Assembly: GCA_017590115.1 (NCBI GenBank)
Contig: JAGGNK010010225.1
Span: 6,882,001-6,946,000, forward strand
DNA length: 64,000 nt
Reading direction: 5' to 3'
Source: Montifringilla adamsi
Taxonomy: Eukaryota > Chordata > Aves > Passeriformes > Passeridae
The notes beneath the pieces are model-generated. The model was not told where the DNA came from and searched no databases. It saw only the letters and a list, made by a program, of their open reading frames with translations. The position numbers were made by a program, and so were the translations under genes. The stretch's first letter is position 1. The number at the start of each line of letters is the position of its first letter. This document shows positions 26,952 through 40,175 of the stretch, piece after piece.

Positions 26952-29796
26952 GTGAAGAATGGAATAAAATTTCTGCTGTGATGACATTAACACTAAGGCA
27001 TTCTTGTTTACCCCAGTCATCCAGAAGATCTCAATTACCTTTTGTAACTTTGGCTCATGAAGCCTTTACTGGACACTTGCACAGTGATACATAAGAACAT
27101 CTGTATCAGACCAAACGCCCTATTTCTGACAAGTCTGTGTTCAGATATTCTGGAAAGCATTTATGAACAAGACAAAACTGCCATACTACTTCCATTCCCA
27201 GCTCTGAAATGTCTTAATGCTAGAAAAATGTCAATGGAGACTTATTAGATACATTTGTCCAGTTGTATTCTGAATTAATAAAATATTCAAATATCCACAA
27301 TTTCCTGTGCCAAGGAGCAGAACAATTTAAACATACACTATTTGAAAAAGTATCCCCTCTTGGTTTGATTTCAATCTGTTATCTGCACAGGAGTAAAGGT
27401 CTTTACACCCCAAGTGGATGAGGGATTAAAATAGTCTATTTGAAAGATTTAGAAATAGAGGGAAGATACTGAAGCTAGAAGTGGAAAAGAAGTATTTTTC
27501 TGTTGTGACATGAATTTTCTTTTCTTTTGATTACTACGACAGGACAAAGGAACGCTGTTTATGCATAGGATGAAACAATAAATAAAGGTCTGTTTCCCAT
27601 CAAGGTTTTATTTGGCATATTATAGCCCAGCTGGAGAATTACCTGGTACAGGATTTACATATGGCACATATGATACAATTTCAGGCATGACCACTGTACT
27701 CTGGGATCACAGAAGGAGATCTCATCTCAGCTGTAGTGTTTAAGCAAGATGAGTTGTTACGAGTGTTAGAACATTGTCAGGGCCATACAGGACACCCAAC
27801 TAAGCAAAGAGCTGACCCCAGCACCCAACAAAGCCATGTGGAATAACATGGGACGGTTTTGACACCTATAAGTTGTTCTATGAGGAACATATAGCCCTTC
27901 ACACTTTGCAGCAGGTCAGTCAAGACCACATCTCAGTAAACTTATTTGCAAACTTTAGCATCTTACATTAAACTGTAATAAAATTTGCAACAAATAAGCA
28001 TTCAATGTGAAGAGGTGTTTTAATATGTGAGGACTGAAATCAAGTTGCCACAAATATGAAGTGTACCGTGTTTGCCACAAACACAAATTGTACAGTGACT
28101 TTCCAAACTAAAACTTAATTATTTTGTTTTGTTCCCATTGAGAAACTGGCACATAGATGTTTTGTAAAAACAAGTAGGTAGGTCTGTGGCTTTTATCCTT
28201 ACTGAACAGTTATTCCTGTTCTACTCCAAAAATTAAAAAAATCAAAAGCAATATATGTAGAAGGGCATATTTGTCTGTATGGCTACCTGTATACTGGGTC
28301 AATACAATATTCCTTTTGTACATGTTAGCATCATTTGTTTCCTTTGTTGATACAATGATTTTTTTATTGTTGCTGTCAGTAGCAAGGGTGATAATGGATT
28401 TGTTATTCATGGAATTATCTATCTATGACTGGGAAGCAGACCTGACTGTAGCACTCGTATTTCTATAATATATCTGTAATTATGCATTCAGGAAATTTGA
28501 CAGCAAAATGTCAAAACAAAAGCAGATTTGCTCTGTTGAAGGTGCTTGAAGACAAACAGCGTTACATCAGAAGCTTGTATCTGGTTCAGACAGGCTATTT
28601 ACTGCAACAAAAAAAATAGCCTTTTGAATTACTTTCAGCCTTCCATACCTCATGTTAAAAGGTTACTGTGGTGACCTGTCACTTACTTATCAGCAGCACA
28701 GGGGGCAAAGATGAACAGGAGTCACAAAACAAGTAAGAGAAAATTATCACTTCAGAAGAATAATTTCCTGTAGCTTTGAAAAGTGAGGGTTTCCTTCAGC
28801 AGCATTTAGTAGTTATGGCTGAGTACCTCTCTTACTTTACAGGTGTTTCTAACACCCATGTGAGGTATTATTGATTTTCACACAAGGTAATGCCTGCTTG
28901 CTTGTTGGAGCTACTGTAGTGCTCAGAGGAGGTTGTACCAAGCTCCAAAAAGAAGCAGTGATAAATTCCCTCATTCTATATGAAGGGCAATATAGTCTTT
29001 TCCCTTACCCTCCAGTATCTACAGTCTGACAGCTTCATACGCTGGTGTCTATGAATCACTAAACAGGCTGTGGGAGTTAATTCTATGAAAAAAATTAGAA
29101 GGTGATACATTTCAGTCTATGGTTGAAAGGGGAATTTAATTGTCTACCTAAGAGAAAGTTAAAACCAAAATAGTTTTGCTCACCAAAAGAATATAGGCTT
29201 ACTGAATTCAGTTTTCCAAAAATAGATTATTTCATTACTGTTTTTTTGCGATGACTATAACAAAATGGCAATTGGCATTAACATCAGGCTGAATCTTTTT
29301 GCTTAAATCTTTTACAAAAGTGGTAAGAAAAGACTGAAGAAGAAATCAGGGTTTCTTGCTACAGACACAGGTGTGAATTCTGTACCTGCATCGAAGGTTT
29401 CCAGCAGACCTATATGTAGAGAGGCATCTGAGCATTCAGTCTGGAAAATCTATGGTGGCTGTCACACAACACTCTCCCTCTTCACCTTCTTAATTCTTAT
29501 TTTGCTTTTGACAGTTGGTAAGTCATCTTTTTAATGGCTCACCACAGTTTTAATGCACAACTTCAGACCAAATTGTTTGAAACCATGACTTAATTCATGG
29601 AATCTATTAAAAAATGTGTTGACAGCCTTCATTCCAGGAAGAAAATGTTAATTACTTGTATCACAGTAGCACTCAAGATTCAGGCCATATTGCCCTAGAT
29701 TATAGATATGCATACTTCTTGTATCTGTTTTTTTGCTCAAAATGAAATTGACTGATGTGAAATACTGCCACACTTATTTTGCACAACACAGAGCTA

Positions 29797-29888
29797 GCTG
29801 TTATTATTATATATGTGAGGAATGGTGACAAAGGCATGTGAAGTGACCTGCTTAAGGTTGCAAAGAGGTCTATGGCAGAGCAAACACT
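29797..29888 (-). mobile_element. MIR-like CORE-SINE fragment, reverse orientation
   Basis: The plus strand reads GAAGTGACCTGCTTAAGGTT followed by GCAAAGAGGTCTATGGCAGAGC. This matches the reverse complement of the MIR centre: the AAGTGACTTGCCCAAGGTCACA...GTGGCAGAGC pattern. The flanking TTATTATTATAT...GTGAGGAA fits the adjacent part of the element loosely. It is old and inactive. Confidence 0.6.
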
Positions 29889-31599
29889 CACTTATTCACT
29901 TTCTCTGGCACAATAAGAAAGAATCACCTTTCCAGAGGACGTAATGTCCATATGATACTAAAGAAAGTATATGATGGAGAAACAGGACTTTAAATAACAG
30001 GCATTTCCTACATGATAGTTTTTATTCTGAAGCTCAATTTTGAGATATCCTTGGGTTTGGGTCTCAGAAAAAAAAAAGTACTCTACAATTCCACCAGACC
30101 CAAAATGCTTCCAGCTGGGCTTTTAAAATCTGGGCCACCCAGATCAGTGGCCGTTTGTGAACATTTGCTCTTACAACTGTGATTTGACCTATATAAGAGA
30201 GTAATTCAGAAAATGTCTGGAGTCTTATTTTGTTCAACAGATCTGTAACTGATATGGGCTAATGAAATATCATTCACCATAGTTCCTAGCCAGATTCACA
30301 ACAACTTCTTGGTCCATCTGTTCACTGAAGACACAGCATTTTACATATCTCTTTGTACCCATATTTGTAAAGTCTGTATTTAACTTGCTTAAATATATTT
30401 ATGATCCTTTCTCCATCAGAAATACAGAAATGAGTGCATTCAAGAAATAGAAAATAATATAGGTTGGGAACAACAAAAACATAAACAACCCACTTTGAAA
30501 AAAAAACCAACCAAAAACTGAAAAAACAAAACCCAACATGCTTGAATCTTTACTGCATAATCTTTTCCTATTCAAAAATACATACTTATGTGAATTCAAT
30601 TCAGAGTTGCTCTTCTACCAATAAAGAACTACACATAGCTAAATTGAATAGGACATGAATAACGAATAGGCTAAATATTGATCATTCAAAATATTCACTA
30701 ACTGCTTAGAAATTTTAACTACTTTAAAAGAATGACAACTTTGTCTGTTAATGACATCTTCAGCAAAAGGGAAATGAAATTAATAGGATTTTATGCAACC
30801 TCTCTAGATGGTTATTACTATGCTTATACATACATATTTTTCTTGCACATACTGGTTACATTTTGGAAAAGTTATTATTTTTTTTAAATAAGCTTTTCAC
30901 TCATTCATTAGAATTTCTGATTATCAAGTTGTGTTTCTTTGTTTATAAGGTATAGTTAAAGGCAATGGCTCTTTAAACTAATTTTTTTCCAACAATGCAA
31001 TTTAATGTATACGTAAATGAAGCCATAGCATTTAATAAAATGTGCCAGGTCCTAAACACTGAAGATTTTCATTGGTTGAAAGGATCTTCATGAGAGAGTT
31101 AAGTTTGTCTTCATCACTGTGGCTGCTTTCTTTTATTTTCTTAACTGCCAGGAAATGAAGCCTGATTATAAAAGACTGATGGAAAAAAAAAAGTTAAAGG
31201 AGCCCACATTTCATTTATGAATTTTTAAAGATAGATATGCGCAGGTAACTCTTACAAAGACTGGCTAGGTATAAACAAGAGTACATAGATATATTTATTT
31301 GTAATTTTAAAAAAAATTGAATCCCCAAAGTTGTAGTGTCCCATTAATATACTTTTTTTTTCTTTTTTGAGTAAAAAGCTGTTGATGAAAAGGGGTTAAA
31401 CACAGTTTCTAAATGAAAAAGATTTTTATTGTGTCAAGTGTCAGGAAGTGAGTAGAGGTGCAAAGGAAAGAGAGAGCGAGAGAATAAGATCGTTAGAGCT
31501 GATACCATGAAGTGTAACATAAATTCAGAGATGACAGAGCAGGTGAGGTCTTTGAAATGCAGCCATCACAATAATGTCACCTACAGCTGAGAATCCACA

Positions 31600-31670
31600 G
31601 AAGAAAAAGAAAGGAGAAGGAGAAAAGAAAAAAAAAAAAAAAAACCAGGGGAAAAAAAGAGAAGAAAAAG
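31600..31670 (+). repeat. Purine-rich tract with A17
   Basis: An almost pure A/G stretch, interrupted by CC at 31645, with 17 A at 31628-31644. Low-complexity sequence. Confidence 0.85.
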
Positions 31671-33562
31671 CATAACCACAATTCAAATGTGATCTAAATA
31701 CAGAGCAACAGACTTTACTATGTGGAGCCTACTAAAGGGATTTTAAAAAGAAATAATTCTAGTAAGCATTGAGTAAAATAGTAATAATATCATGCAGACC
31801 TTTCATAGGGAGTATGTCATCTCTCCTCAGCAAGTAAGTTGCTTGCAGTGCCAGATTCTGTCTTATAGAATCAAATTAGATACATAAATTGCAGGAACAT
31901 TTGGCCCTACACATATTGTTACTTTGCCTGTTCCTTTTATCTTGTCAGATACCACAAACTTTGACAACTTTATTTGTATTCGCTCTGATAAATTCTCTAG
32001 TAGTGCACATAAGTGTACATATTTGCCCCAATAGAGAATGTTAACTTATGCCAGACATACTTTTATTTTCATGTGAATCTTCTTCATGGCTATCCAAGGA
32101 AATGATGTCAGGAAATTTTCCTTCTATTTTCTCCTAGTGCCACAGTATTTCAACTCATGGGCAACATGTTGCTCTTAACTCTCTGAGCTATGCTCATCCC
32201 ATTGGTTTTGCCTGAGGGCAAAATCCTGCAGTCAAGATTACTCAAAGATCATAGGAAAGAGAATAGGAATGTTTGCTCACATACGGCTAAAAGCCCCTTG
32301 TCTGGTTTAATACGCAAGGGCCAAGTTTTCAGGTGGTATAAATCAGTGTAGCTCCGGAACAGAATTAGCATGTTTCAGCCAAGGAAGTGGTGCTACATGT
32401 GCCACGCTTTCATACTATAGCAGAGACGTTTGTCACACCAGGAAACAGAGCTGATGCTACAGCAACCTTGTCAATTAAAAAAAGAAAGAAACTTAAAGAA
32501 AAACTAACGCTGCTAGTTAGGACTCCTTCAGTCCAAATGTTGTATCTAGTTATGATAAGAGAACATATAACAAACATATTTCATCAAAGACCGAAATTTA
32601 CAGGGCTCATACAAGATTCATTCCTGTTTACATTACATGTCAGATTCCTAGCAATTTCTTTTGCTGTGACTGTACTAAGAGCTACCTTGCAGCTTATGAA
32701 ATATATTTAAGTTTCAGAAGTCAGAAGAGGAGTATGAACTTTTCAAGAAAAGGATTAGAAAGAAAGGCACTAGAAGTCAGACTGAAAAACATGCACTATC
32801 TAGAATAACAGAGAGCATGTCAGACTAGTAAAAAAGATAAGCAAGGCACACTGACAAACTCAACAAGGAAAAAAAAGGCTTTTCAAATTCAAACACCTGT
32901 GTGTTACCAAGCATTCTAAAAGTAAAAGAGTTTTAAAAGTTTGACAGAATAGGAAGTTACTTGACAAGCTTCAGTAGCATTTGCTTGGATGAGAAAGTCA
33001 GCATGGGACAATACTGTAATAATTAACATTTAACTTGCCATGTGTAATCGATTATTTCAGTATCATCTTTTTCTTATACTTAACTACAGCTTACCTATAA
33101 TGGAAAACAAGAACGAAGGGGTAAAAAAAGTTTAAAAATATAGACAATTTCTAAAGTAGACAATTTCTACCTAACTGAATGTTTTTTGAAAAGATATGAT
33201 GAACATGATAAACAGAGTCTGTTTAATTATGCTATGAGACCAAAATGAAGTTGACTACTGCAGGAGATATTGCTATAAGGCTGCAAGCAGGTCAGGGCAG
33301 TAAGTTCTAGTTTGTTTCTGTTGATGACAACTAATGACAAAGTATCTTAACTTGGAGAAGTTATATAATACGCTCCTTCATCCTGAAATCTAAGCACTCT
33401 AATGATCCAGTTGGCCATGTGACATGTTTTCAGAGAGCTTTTTAAAGGAGATATATGAACTGAGGATATTTTAGACCTTCTCTCTACACAGTACTCACCC
33501 AATATTTGTGATACAGTTCTTTTCGCAGCTATCAACAGATAAACTTGACAGCTTTGAGCAGG

Positions 33563-33628
33563 AGAGGCTGGACTACATGATCTGTACAAGTCTCTTCCAA
33601 CCTCAACTATCCTGTAATTCTGTGATCT
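33563..33628 (+). mobile_element. CR1 LINE, short 3' tail
   Basis: The sequence AGGCTGGACTACATGATCTG, then CTCTTCCAACCTCAAC and a final ATTCTGTGATC, is the extreme 3' end of a CR1 element: the GG(T/C)TGGACTA(G/C)ATGA block, the (T/C)CCTTCCAACCT block and the terminal octamer. Only about 65 bp is recognisable. The upstream few hundred bases show no convincing CR1 body. The antisense open frame 33347-33676 reads through it and is not a gene. Confidence 0.85.
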
Positions 33629-35727
33629 TTTCAAAGGAATAGCTGTCTTCTTTTTAGTATGCTCCATTTCAAGCAAAGGTTCAGCTCAGATTTAAATGGT
33701 CTAAACTCCACTTTTGATCTTACATGCCCTGTTTCTTTTGATAGTGAGATGTCTTTGACAACATGGAGTTACCTTGCAAGCTTTTTCTTTCTGTAGTAGT
33801 TGCACTACTGCATTTGACTTGGCAGGGGAAAATCCCAGAATAACTGGGGGTGATTCTTGGTTTTGAAATCCATACCCTGATCCTTTTATTTCTGTTGTTC
33901 TAAACTGTATTTCTATTGTATTCAATTTCTACCTTCATTCTTATTTTTATCATGCCATTTTTAGTCTCTGTGACTTCTGTAATAAACAACACTTTCCAAG
34001 CTGGCCAAGAGGATGTTCGATAAATTTGCAGGTAACTTCTCAAATTCTAGTAGAACAAAGCCAAAAAGATTCCCAGTCTTCTGTGCTACGCACAGATTTA
34101 ACACCAGACTGGACCTTTTCCACTGATCTTTCCTATTGCAGCTTTTTCTAATGTACAGATTTCAGATTTGGTGTGTGGCAGGAGTGGGCACATTGGCTCT
34201 CTAGTGGCAAGGGACTATTTAGTGAAAATAGAGCACATTAGATCAATACACAGGGGAAGGAGAAGCTTGATCCCAGATTAAAAGGATAACAAGACAACTT
34301 GGTTTAAGAAGTTTTATTTCATAGAGAGAGTGCTTTATGCAGGATATGACTTTATGCAGGATATAAGGCTTGTCTCACAGCAAGGAGGAACAACCCTATG
34401 TAACAGAGGTGCCCTCAGCACCCAGGCCTCCAAGTACAACTTATTCTGTGGGCCTGTGTGAAAAGAGGCTCAGCAGGAGGATAATACAGCTCCTGCAGTC
34501 TCACGTTTTCTCACCAGAATTGAGCAATAATGTTTATTTCCTAGTGTCCACTGAGGTCATCACCTGCCTGCCACTCTCCATGACCTCACTTGTAGCAAAT
34601 CTCAGCTAAATCAGAAAGCATTCTTATGCAGCCCAGGGAGGCTCGTGGAGCAGGTTGTCATGTGGGCAATAGCCATTCGCAGCTATCTGCAAGCACATCC
34701 TCCTCTTTACAAAGGCACTGGATGCTGCAGTGCTGGGTACCAGTGACAGGCTTCAGCTTGAATAATGCACATAAAGCAAGGGATATTCACAGAAGTAGTT
34801 AAATATTTTCAGTAATGACAGAAATGGATAAAATAGTGAAGGAGAAAGAAATAGAATCCTCTAGAGTGTTTTATAACTTGACTAAAGGTATCATGGATAG
34901 CAGGGACTTTACAGGCTGTCAGCATTAACATTAGCAGTTTTTAACCATGACCTGAGCTCTGACAAGCTGTTTCCACACTGTCAGTCTCTCTGCTTGAGCT
35001 GGCAAGTCATATATACTAAAACTGTCCAGACTTTATCTGTGCAGTTACTTAAAAAGCCTATCTGGTGCGTTTGCCTGTCCCACCAGTACAAAGAGAGCCT
35101 GGAAAAGTCTGAGTGACCTGTTAATCTGAGCAATCTCATTGGATAGTTTAAAACAAAATATCAACATGCATCATCAGGTTGGCTTGAGACTCCTCACTGC
35201 CTTTCTATTTCAGCAGATTTTTTTTTTTAATACCTCGCTGCTCTTTAGTGCAGGCATTGAGTAAAATACTATTTATTAAAGAGATAAATAAAAGGAATTT
35301 CCTCACTCAATCACTAAAATGTTGATTAATAAAAATTAGTTGGGTAGAGTGATTTAGTGGTAACCTGAATTTAAGTATCATCTGGCCTTTTCACTGTGCC
35401 TGTGGATTCAGTAGCCCTTTTAGAATACTAGTTCTAGCCATGCTACTAGAAGGAGATCTGAGTGAGTTACAGCATGGCAGTCTTACCAGATTCCTAGTCA
35501 GCACAGCAGCCTAGACAACAGGGAGCTCAATGCTTTTCAATCTAGCTACAGCACATAATGCTTAAATACTTCTATAAATCTTGAAATCTCTGCTTTGCCA
35601 GTTAATACCCAAGTAAATAAATTCCTTCTTTATTTAACCCTAAGAAATTCTACAATAAGAAATCTGCAAACTAAACAAATGTGTGACTATAAACCTCGTG
35701 CTAAGCATGACATATATGAACTGCTGT
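33629..35727. other. Gene-free sequence between two CR1 tails
   Basis: I see no gene and no recognisable repeat. The open frames (33701-33925 minus, 34370-34609 plus) are short and featureless. An 18-base direct repeat, TTTATGCAGGATATGACT against TTTATGCAGGATATAAGG, lies near 34,333-34,370. Confidence 0.6.
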
Positions 35728-35905
35728 ACATGAGGCACTGGAACCGGTTACCCAGAGTTGTGCATGCCCCAACCCTGGAAATGTCCAAGGCCAGGATGTG
35801 GCTTTGAACAGTGTGGTCTAATGGAAGGTGTCTATGCCCACAGTAAGGGGATAACTTGATGATCTTTAAGGTCCCTTCCAGCCCAAAACGTTCTGTGATT
35901 CTACA
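35728..35905 (+). mobile_element. CR1 LINE, 3' UTR fragment
   Basis: GAGGCACTGGAACCGGTTAC is followed by a CCCAGAGTTGTGCATGCCCC block, then TTTAAGGTCCCTTCCAGCCC near 35,868 and a terminal TTCTGTGATTCTA at 35891-35903. These are the classical last 180 bp of CR1 in forward orientation. This copy is closer to the usual CR1 consensus than the one at 6262-6944, which suggests a different subfamily or age. Confidence 0.95.
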
Positions 35906-36980
35906 ATTGCTACACACATAGACTGGTTAGGAGAAAGAAAACTTTGGATCACAGAATTTTATAAGCAGAAATAACATGTAGTAAAGTCACAGCGTTCTTG
36001 AATTAAATGCTTTAAGCAGAACTTGCTTTCTATGAGACTTTGTAAATAGAAAAACAATTGCTCTGCCATGTAGTGACTTTACATTAAGTGTACACTACAG
36101 AAAAGAAAATAAAAAACAAAACCCCACAATGATAAATAAGAAGAAGCAGATTACGGCAGGCAAAAGTTATGGAAATGTATAATGAGGGCAATGTGTGCAT
36201 CTGTAAGATTCTGTTGGCTCTTAAAATGGTTTGGAGACCTTTATCTGGAGGCCTGGAGACCTTTATCTCCTCAAACATCCTCATAAGAAGAAAATATCAA
36301 ATAATTCTCACTGTTAATAAAATTCTGAATATGAGGCCAACTGCACAGCAAGTTCCCTCCTCTGCAGTCTTGCTGAGTTCACTGCTGTTATGGTAGTACA
36401 TATTTCCATAGGTTTTGTAGAGACAAAATATATTTTACGTTGTATACTTCTCCCATAAAAGTCCTAGCCAATCTCACAATGGAAGAGTTGGAAGCTTTCT
36501 TTTGAGACTTGATAAAGCAACAATCTTGGAATTGTTTTCTAAGTTCTAAGGCTCTTTTGATGCAATCCCCAATCTGTCCAAGGAAATCTAAAATAAAAGA
36601 CAAATGAGTTGCCAATGACATTTCAATTACAAGTAAATATAAAGAGGCAGGATCTGATCCTCCTCCTCTACAAACTTGAATGGTCCTTATAGAACGTAAT
36701 TGAAGTGATTGGTTCAATGCCATTTTTTTAAATTAAAAAAGGTTTCTCTCATTCTTGTTTCAACAATGTTAGTGAGTTGTGAATTTGAAAGTGATTTATT
36801 TTCTCTCATATCTAGTGGATTCATTATATTATGGGGGTTTTTTGTTTGTTTTATTTTGTCCAAATGGTCAATGAGCACTAGCAGATCCTAAGCTCACATC
36901 TTTTAATGGACGTCATATGCTGAGACACAAATTGTGAACAGTTTTCATATCTGAATTTCCTGTGTAGAACAGGCAAACCC

Positions 36981-37066
36981 TTGTTATTATAATTCGAAAA
37001 CATTGTCTGAACTATTACCTGCAACAGGTACATTCTTGTTATTATAATTTGAAAACATTGTCTGAA
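36981..37066. repeat. 31-bp direct repeat, period 55 bp
   Basis: TTGTTATTATAATTCGAAAA at 36981-37000 continues with CATTGTCTGAA to 37011. It recurs at 37036-37066 with a single difference (C to T). The spacing suggests a 55-bp tandem duplication whose intervening part has diverged or been replaced. Confidence 0.93.
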
Positions 37067-40000
37067 ATGTAATGCTTTGAAATCTATTTTCAACGTATAA
37101 ATGAAAATTATTGTAGAATTGCCAAATTTCAATCCACTAATTGTTATCTAATAAAAAAGTGACACCAGATCTAAAATTTCACCACACCTAAAAGCACTAG
37201 CACAAAATATTGAATCTTGATTTTCAGTTCCTAAATCTAAGTAGAAGTTAATAGTCAGGAACCTGATTTGTCTGTGGACTGGAAGGCTACATCAAATCAT
37301 CCATGAAGCAAAACATCCTGAAATGTAATTCTGAAGACTTCAGGGTTCCCTCTTAATTTGAAAATCTAATGTTGAACTCCAGGGTAAGTACAGTGGAATG
37401 CAACAGAAATTAACCATTTAAGGCAACAATGCAGAAGTGGGCTAGAGCACATATTCAGACTTGTCTTGAAGCACATTTTTAGGTATGTTCCTCTGAATGG
37501 TAAGTTACAATTATTGTGAAAGTTTTTCTGTCTTCAGCCACTCAAATGGCAGAGCAAGCAATTGATAAATAACTAAGCCCATGTCTCTTCCCACGGAGAT
37601 TTATTAGCAGAGGAAGGTAGGACATGCAAGGTTTGTTTTTGTTTAGTTTATTGTTTAATATTTTGTGTAGTTTATGTGTAAATCTAGTCAGATCAAGAAG
37701 CATTTTTTTATTAGTTTTACTCTGCTTTTAATTACCTCTCTTTTTTTCTTTGTAGGATTACATTTGTATGTTTAACTTCTTACTGTGTACCCTCAAGGAA
37801 AAGAAAAGTTAGCGACCTTGAAAGGAAACCATTGAAGGGCGAAAGTTTTTGGATTCTCCAGTTCCTTCTTGGGGTCATTCCAGAGTAAGTGAAAAGGTCC
37901 CTTTTCCGAGTGGGCTGTTCAGCCATCGGACTGCTGTGAGGCAGCAAAGCCAAAAGATCACAGACAAAACAGCGGCTGATGCTGGGATTGGTCACAGCAA
38001 ACTCTGTGCAGGGGAGGTCATGGTTCTGAAAAATGTCAACTGGTGAACTCTTTGAAAGCTGTACTTGCTGCTTTGCAACAAATTTCTTCCCAAAATGTCC
38101 TTTGCCAGAGCTAAGGGGACAAACAAAATTCATATATCAGGCCAACCTCATCAAATTGTAAATAAAATTGCAGCAACAGGCCAGCAAACTTCTGTTCCCT
38201 GAATATTGCTTTGCAAGTGAAGGACAGTAATTAGCTGGAAAATGCAAGGTTGCTGAGCAGTCCTTAAACATGTCTGAATTTATTTATAGGGAAGCAGAGT
38301 GTGTTCTATATCTCAGTAGTGGCTTAAATTAATGAGAGTTCCTCTAATCTTTTCCACGCTGGAAATAAGGTGTTAATAGTTCTAAAATGAAATAGTACCT
38401 AAAACACAACTCAGTCATTTTCTTCATAGTTCAAAGTTATTTGCATAAGATATATCACCCTTTGCAAATATTTACTTTGCTATAGCCAAAGACACTGCAA
38501 ATTATATGTGATGGGTTTGAACTCCTGTCTTTCACACTTGTCTTTGAGACTATGTCTTTCACTCTCTCTTGCTGGGTTCCAGAAAATTAAGAGAAAAAAT
38601 AATTTCTTTCTCAAATAAGATCCAACACGGACTTCAAAGTGAAAGACCTGAATTCTACCTATAAAATTTGATTACAGCCTGATTAAAAAGATTGGGGGGG
38701 GGGAAGGAGTTGTATTCATGGGCTCATTACAGGCACAAAAAGGGGATGCTCATACAGACCATAGAGAATTTAAAAGATTTATTTATGATGTATTACTGTA
38801 ATTTTTAATTTAGACATGCAAATTTTTTAATTTGCACTGACTGCTTTGCCTTAATGGTTTTGATTAATACTTGGAGGTAGTGTTTGTGAAAGAGATTTAT
38901 ACTGTGATTCATCTGCAAAATAATCAAATCATTACCAGCTAATGACAAAGCTGTGAAAAATGATATAGATATTGTGTAACTCCAAGCTATTGCAGTGCAC
39001 GTGAAGGTGCCCAGTTCTTTCAGTAAATGTGGACTTGTGTTAATAACTGCACTGAAGTTTGCTCTAATTTGGTAACAAAACCCACTGACCTTAATAAAGC
39101 TTCATGACAAAAGTAGCAGCGATTAACATCTCTGAACCCTACATTGTATGAACATGCTGAGGTTGGAGATAGCCCTTCTTTTAACCTAGAAATGAAACCC
39201 CATAGAAATTTCTACCTGTCTGTGCATCTTACTTCAGTAATTTCAAGCCATAAAGCCTTGTCACAGAGAGGAGAGTCTTCAACAAAAAGAGTAGGTAATG
39301 TCTGGGGCTTTCATTATTAACAAATAAAAGTAAAAATTACTGACTGTCAGTTTCTAAGCTTTTTGCAATTAGAAGTTTCTTGCTTCCTATAATGGAATTC
39401 TCATTTCATCTTCTTTTCTGGGAAATATGTTACTGTAAGACTAGTGAAAGAATCACTTGCGTGCCAATACATGGTATTTTTTGCAACATGAGTGCATGGT
39501 CACAGAAATATATGCATAAACATGTATGCACAAAAAGTCCAAACTCTTAGATCCATCTCTGGATGAAGAGGAGACGATTGCAAAATAACCCCATAAAATT
39601 AGCTACCAAGATATTATTTTGCTTGAGTTCAATCTTTTTATGGATTTATAGTGGAATTTCCTTTTTCCTTTTTTTTTTTTTAAAGGCTTTTGTGAAAGAG
39701 CAGACATATCAGAACTTTCTGCTGAAAAACAGGAAGAAAACAGGAAGGCAAACTAGTTCCTTACCAGCTTGTGAATTTATACCTCTAAACCAATCTAGAT
39801 CAACAGATGTAAACTAGAGTAGAGCTATTAAAAACAGTTAAGCTATATGACTTTAAACCAGCTGCTAATCTGGTCCCTTTGGTTCCATCAATCTAAGGAC
39901 GCAGCCTCACTTCAGGACTTTAATTCAATTTACCTGCACACTGCTGCCTCTCTCCTTTCCCTTGCCAAAGCATACCTTACTGATGTTTCACTTGTATCCA

Positions 40001-40129
40001 GTGCTGATTCAGTTCAGCTCACTGATCTGACAGAAGACTAACAAAAAAATACAGTTAATTTATTGATGTGACTCACTCTTCAGCTGTGGCATTGCTATAG
40101 TTGAGTTAAGGAACGTATGGGAAGCTGGG

Positions 40130-40131
<2 letters not shown>

Positions 40132-40174
<43 letters not shown>
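40132..40174 (+). repeat. (GT)n microsatellite, about 21 units
   Basis: A perfect dinucleotide array of about 43 bp. It is capable of Z-DNA and is very probably polymorphic in length. Confidence 0.97.

Positions 40175-40175
<1 letters not shown>

Larger units (their letters stand above)
23111..33562. other. Gene-free AT-rich sequence
   Basis: No gene is seen. The stretch contains a (CCT)n tract at about 26,399-26,417, a T21 run at 26931-26951, alternating purine/pyrimidine sequence near 25,540-25,605, and a MIR-like fragment at 29797-29888. Possible weaker MIR-like words occur near 25,775-25,820 and 28,850-28,895. A purine-rich stretch with an A17 run lies at 31,600-31,670. Open frames are short and featureless; the largest is 32387-32710 plus (107 codons). 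Confidence 0.65.

Noticed and set aside
33347..33676. 109-codon minus-strand open frame
   Set aside because: Part of it is the reverse complement of the CR1 3' end at 33563-33628, and the rest shows no domain.
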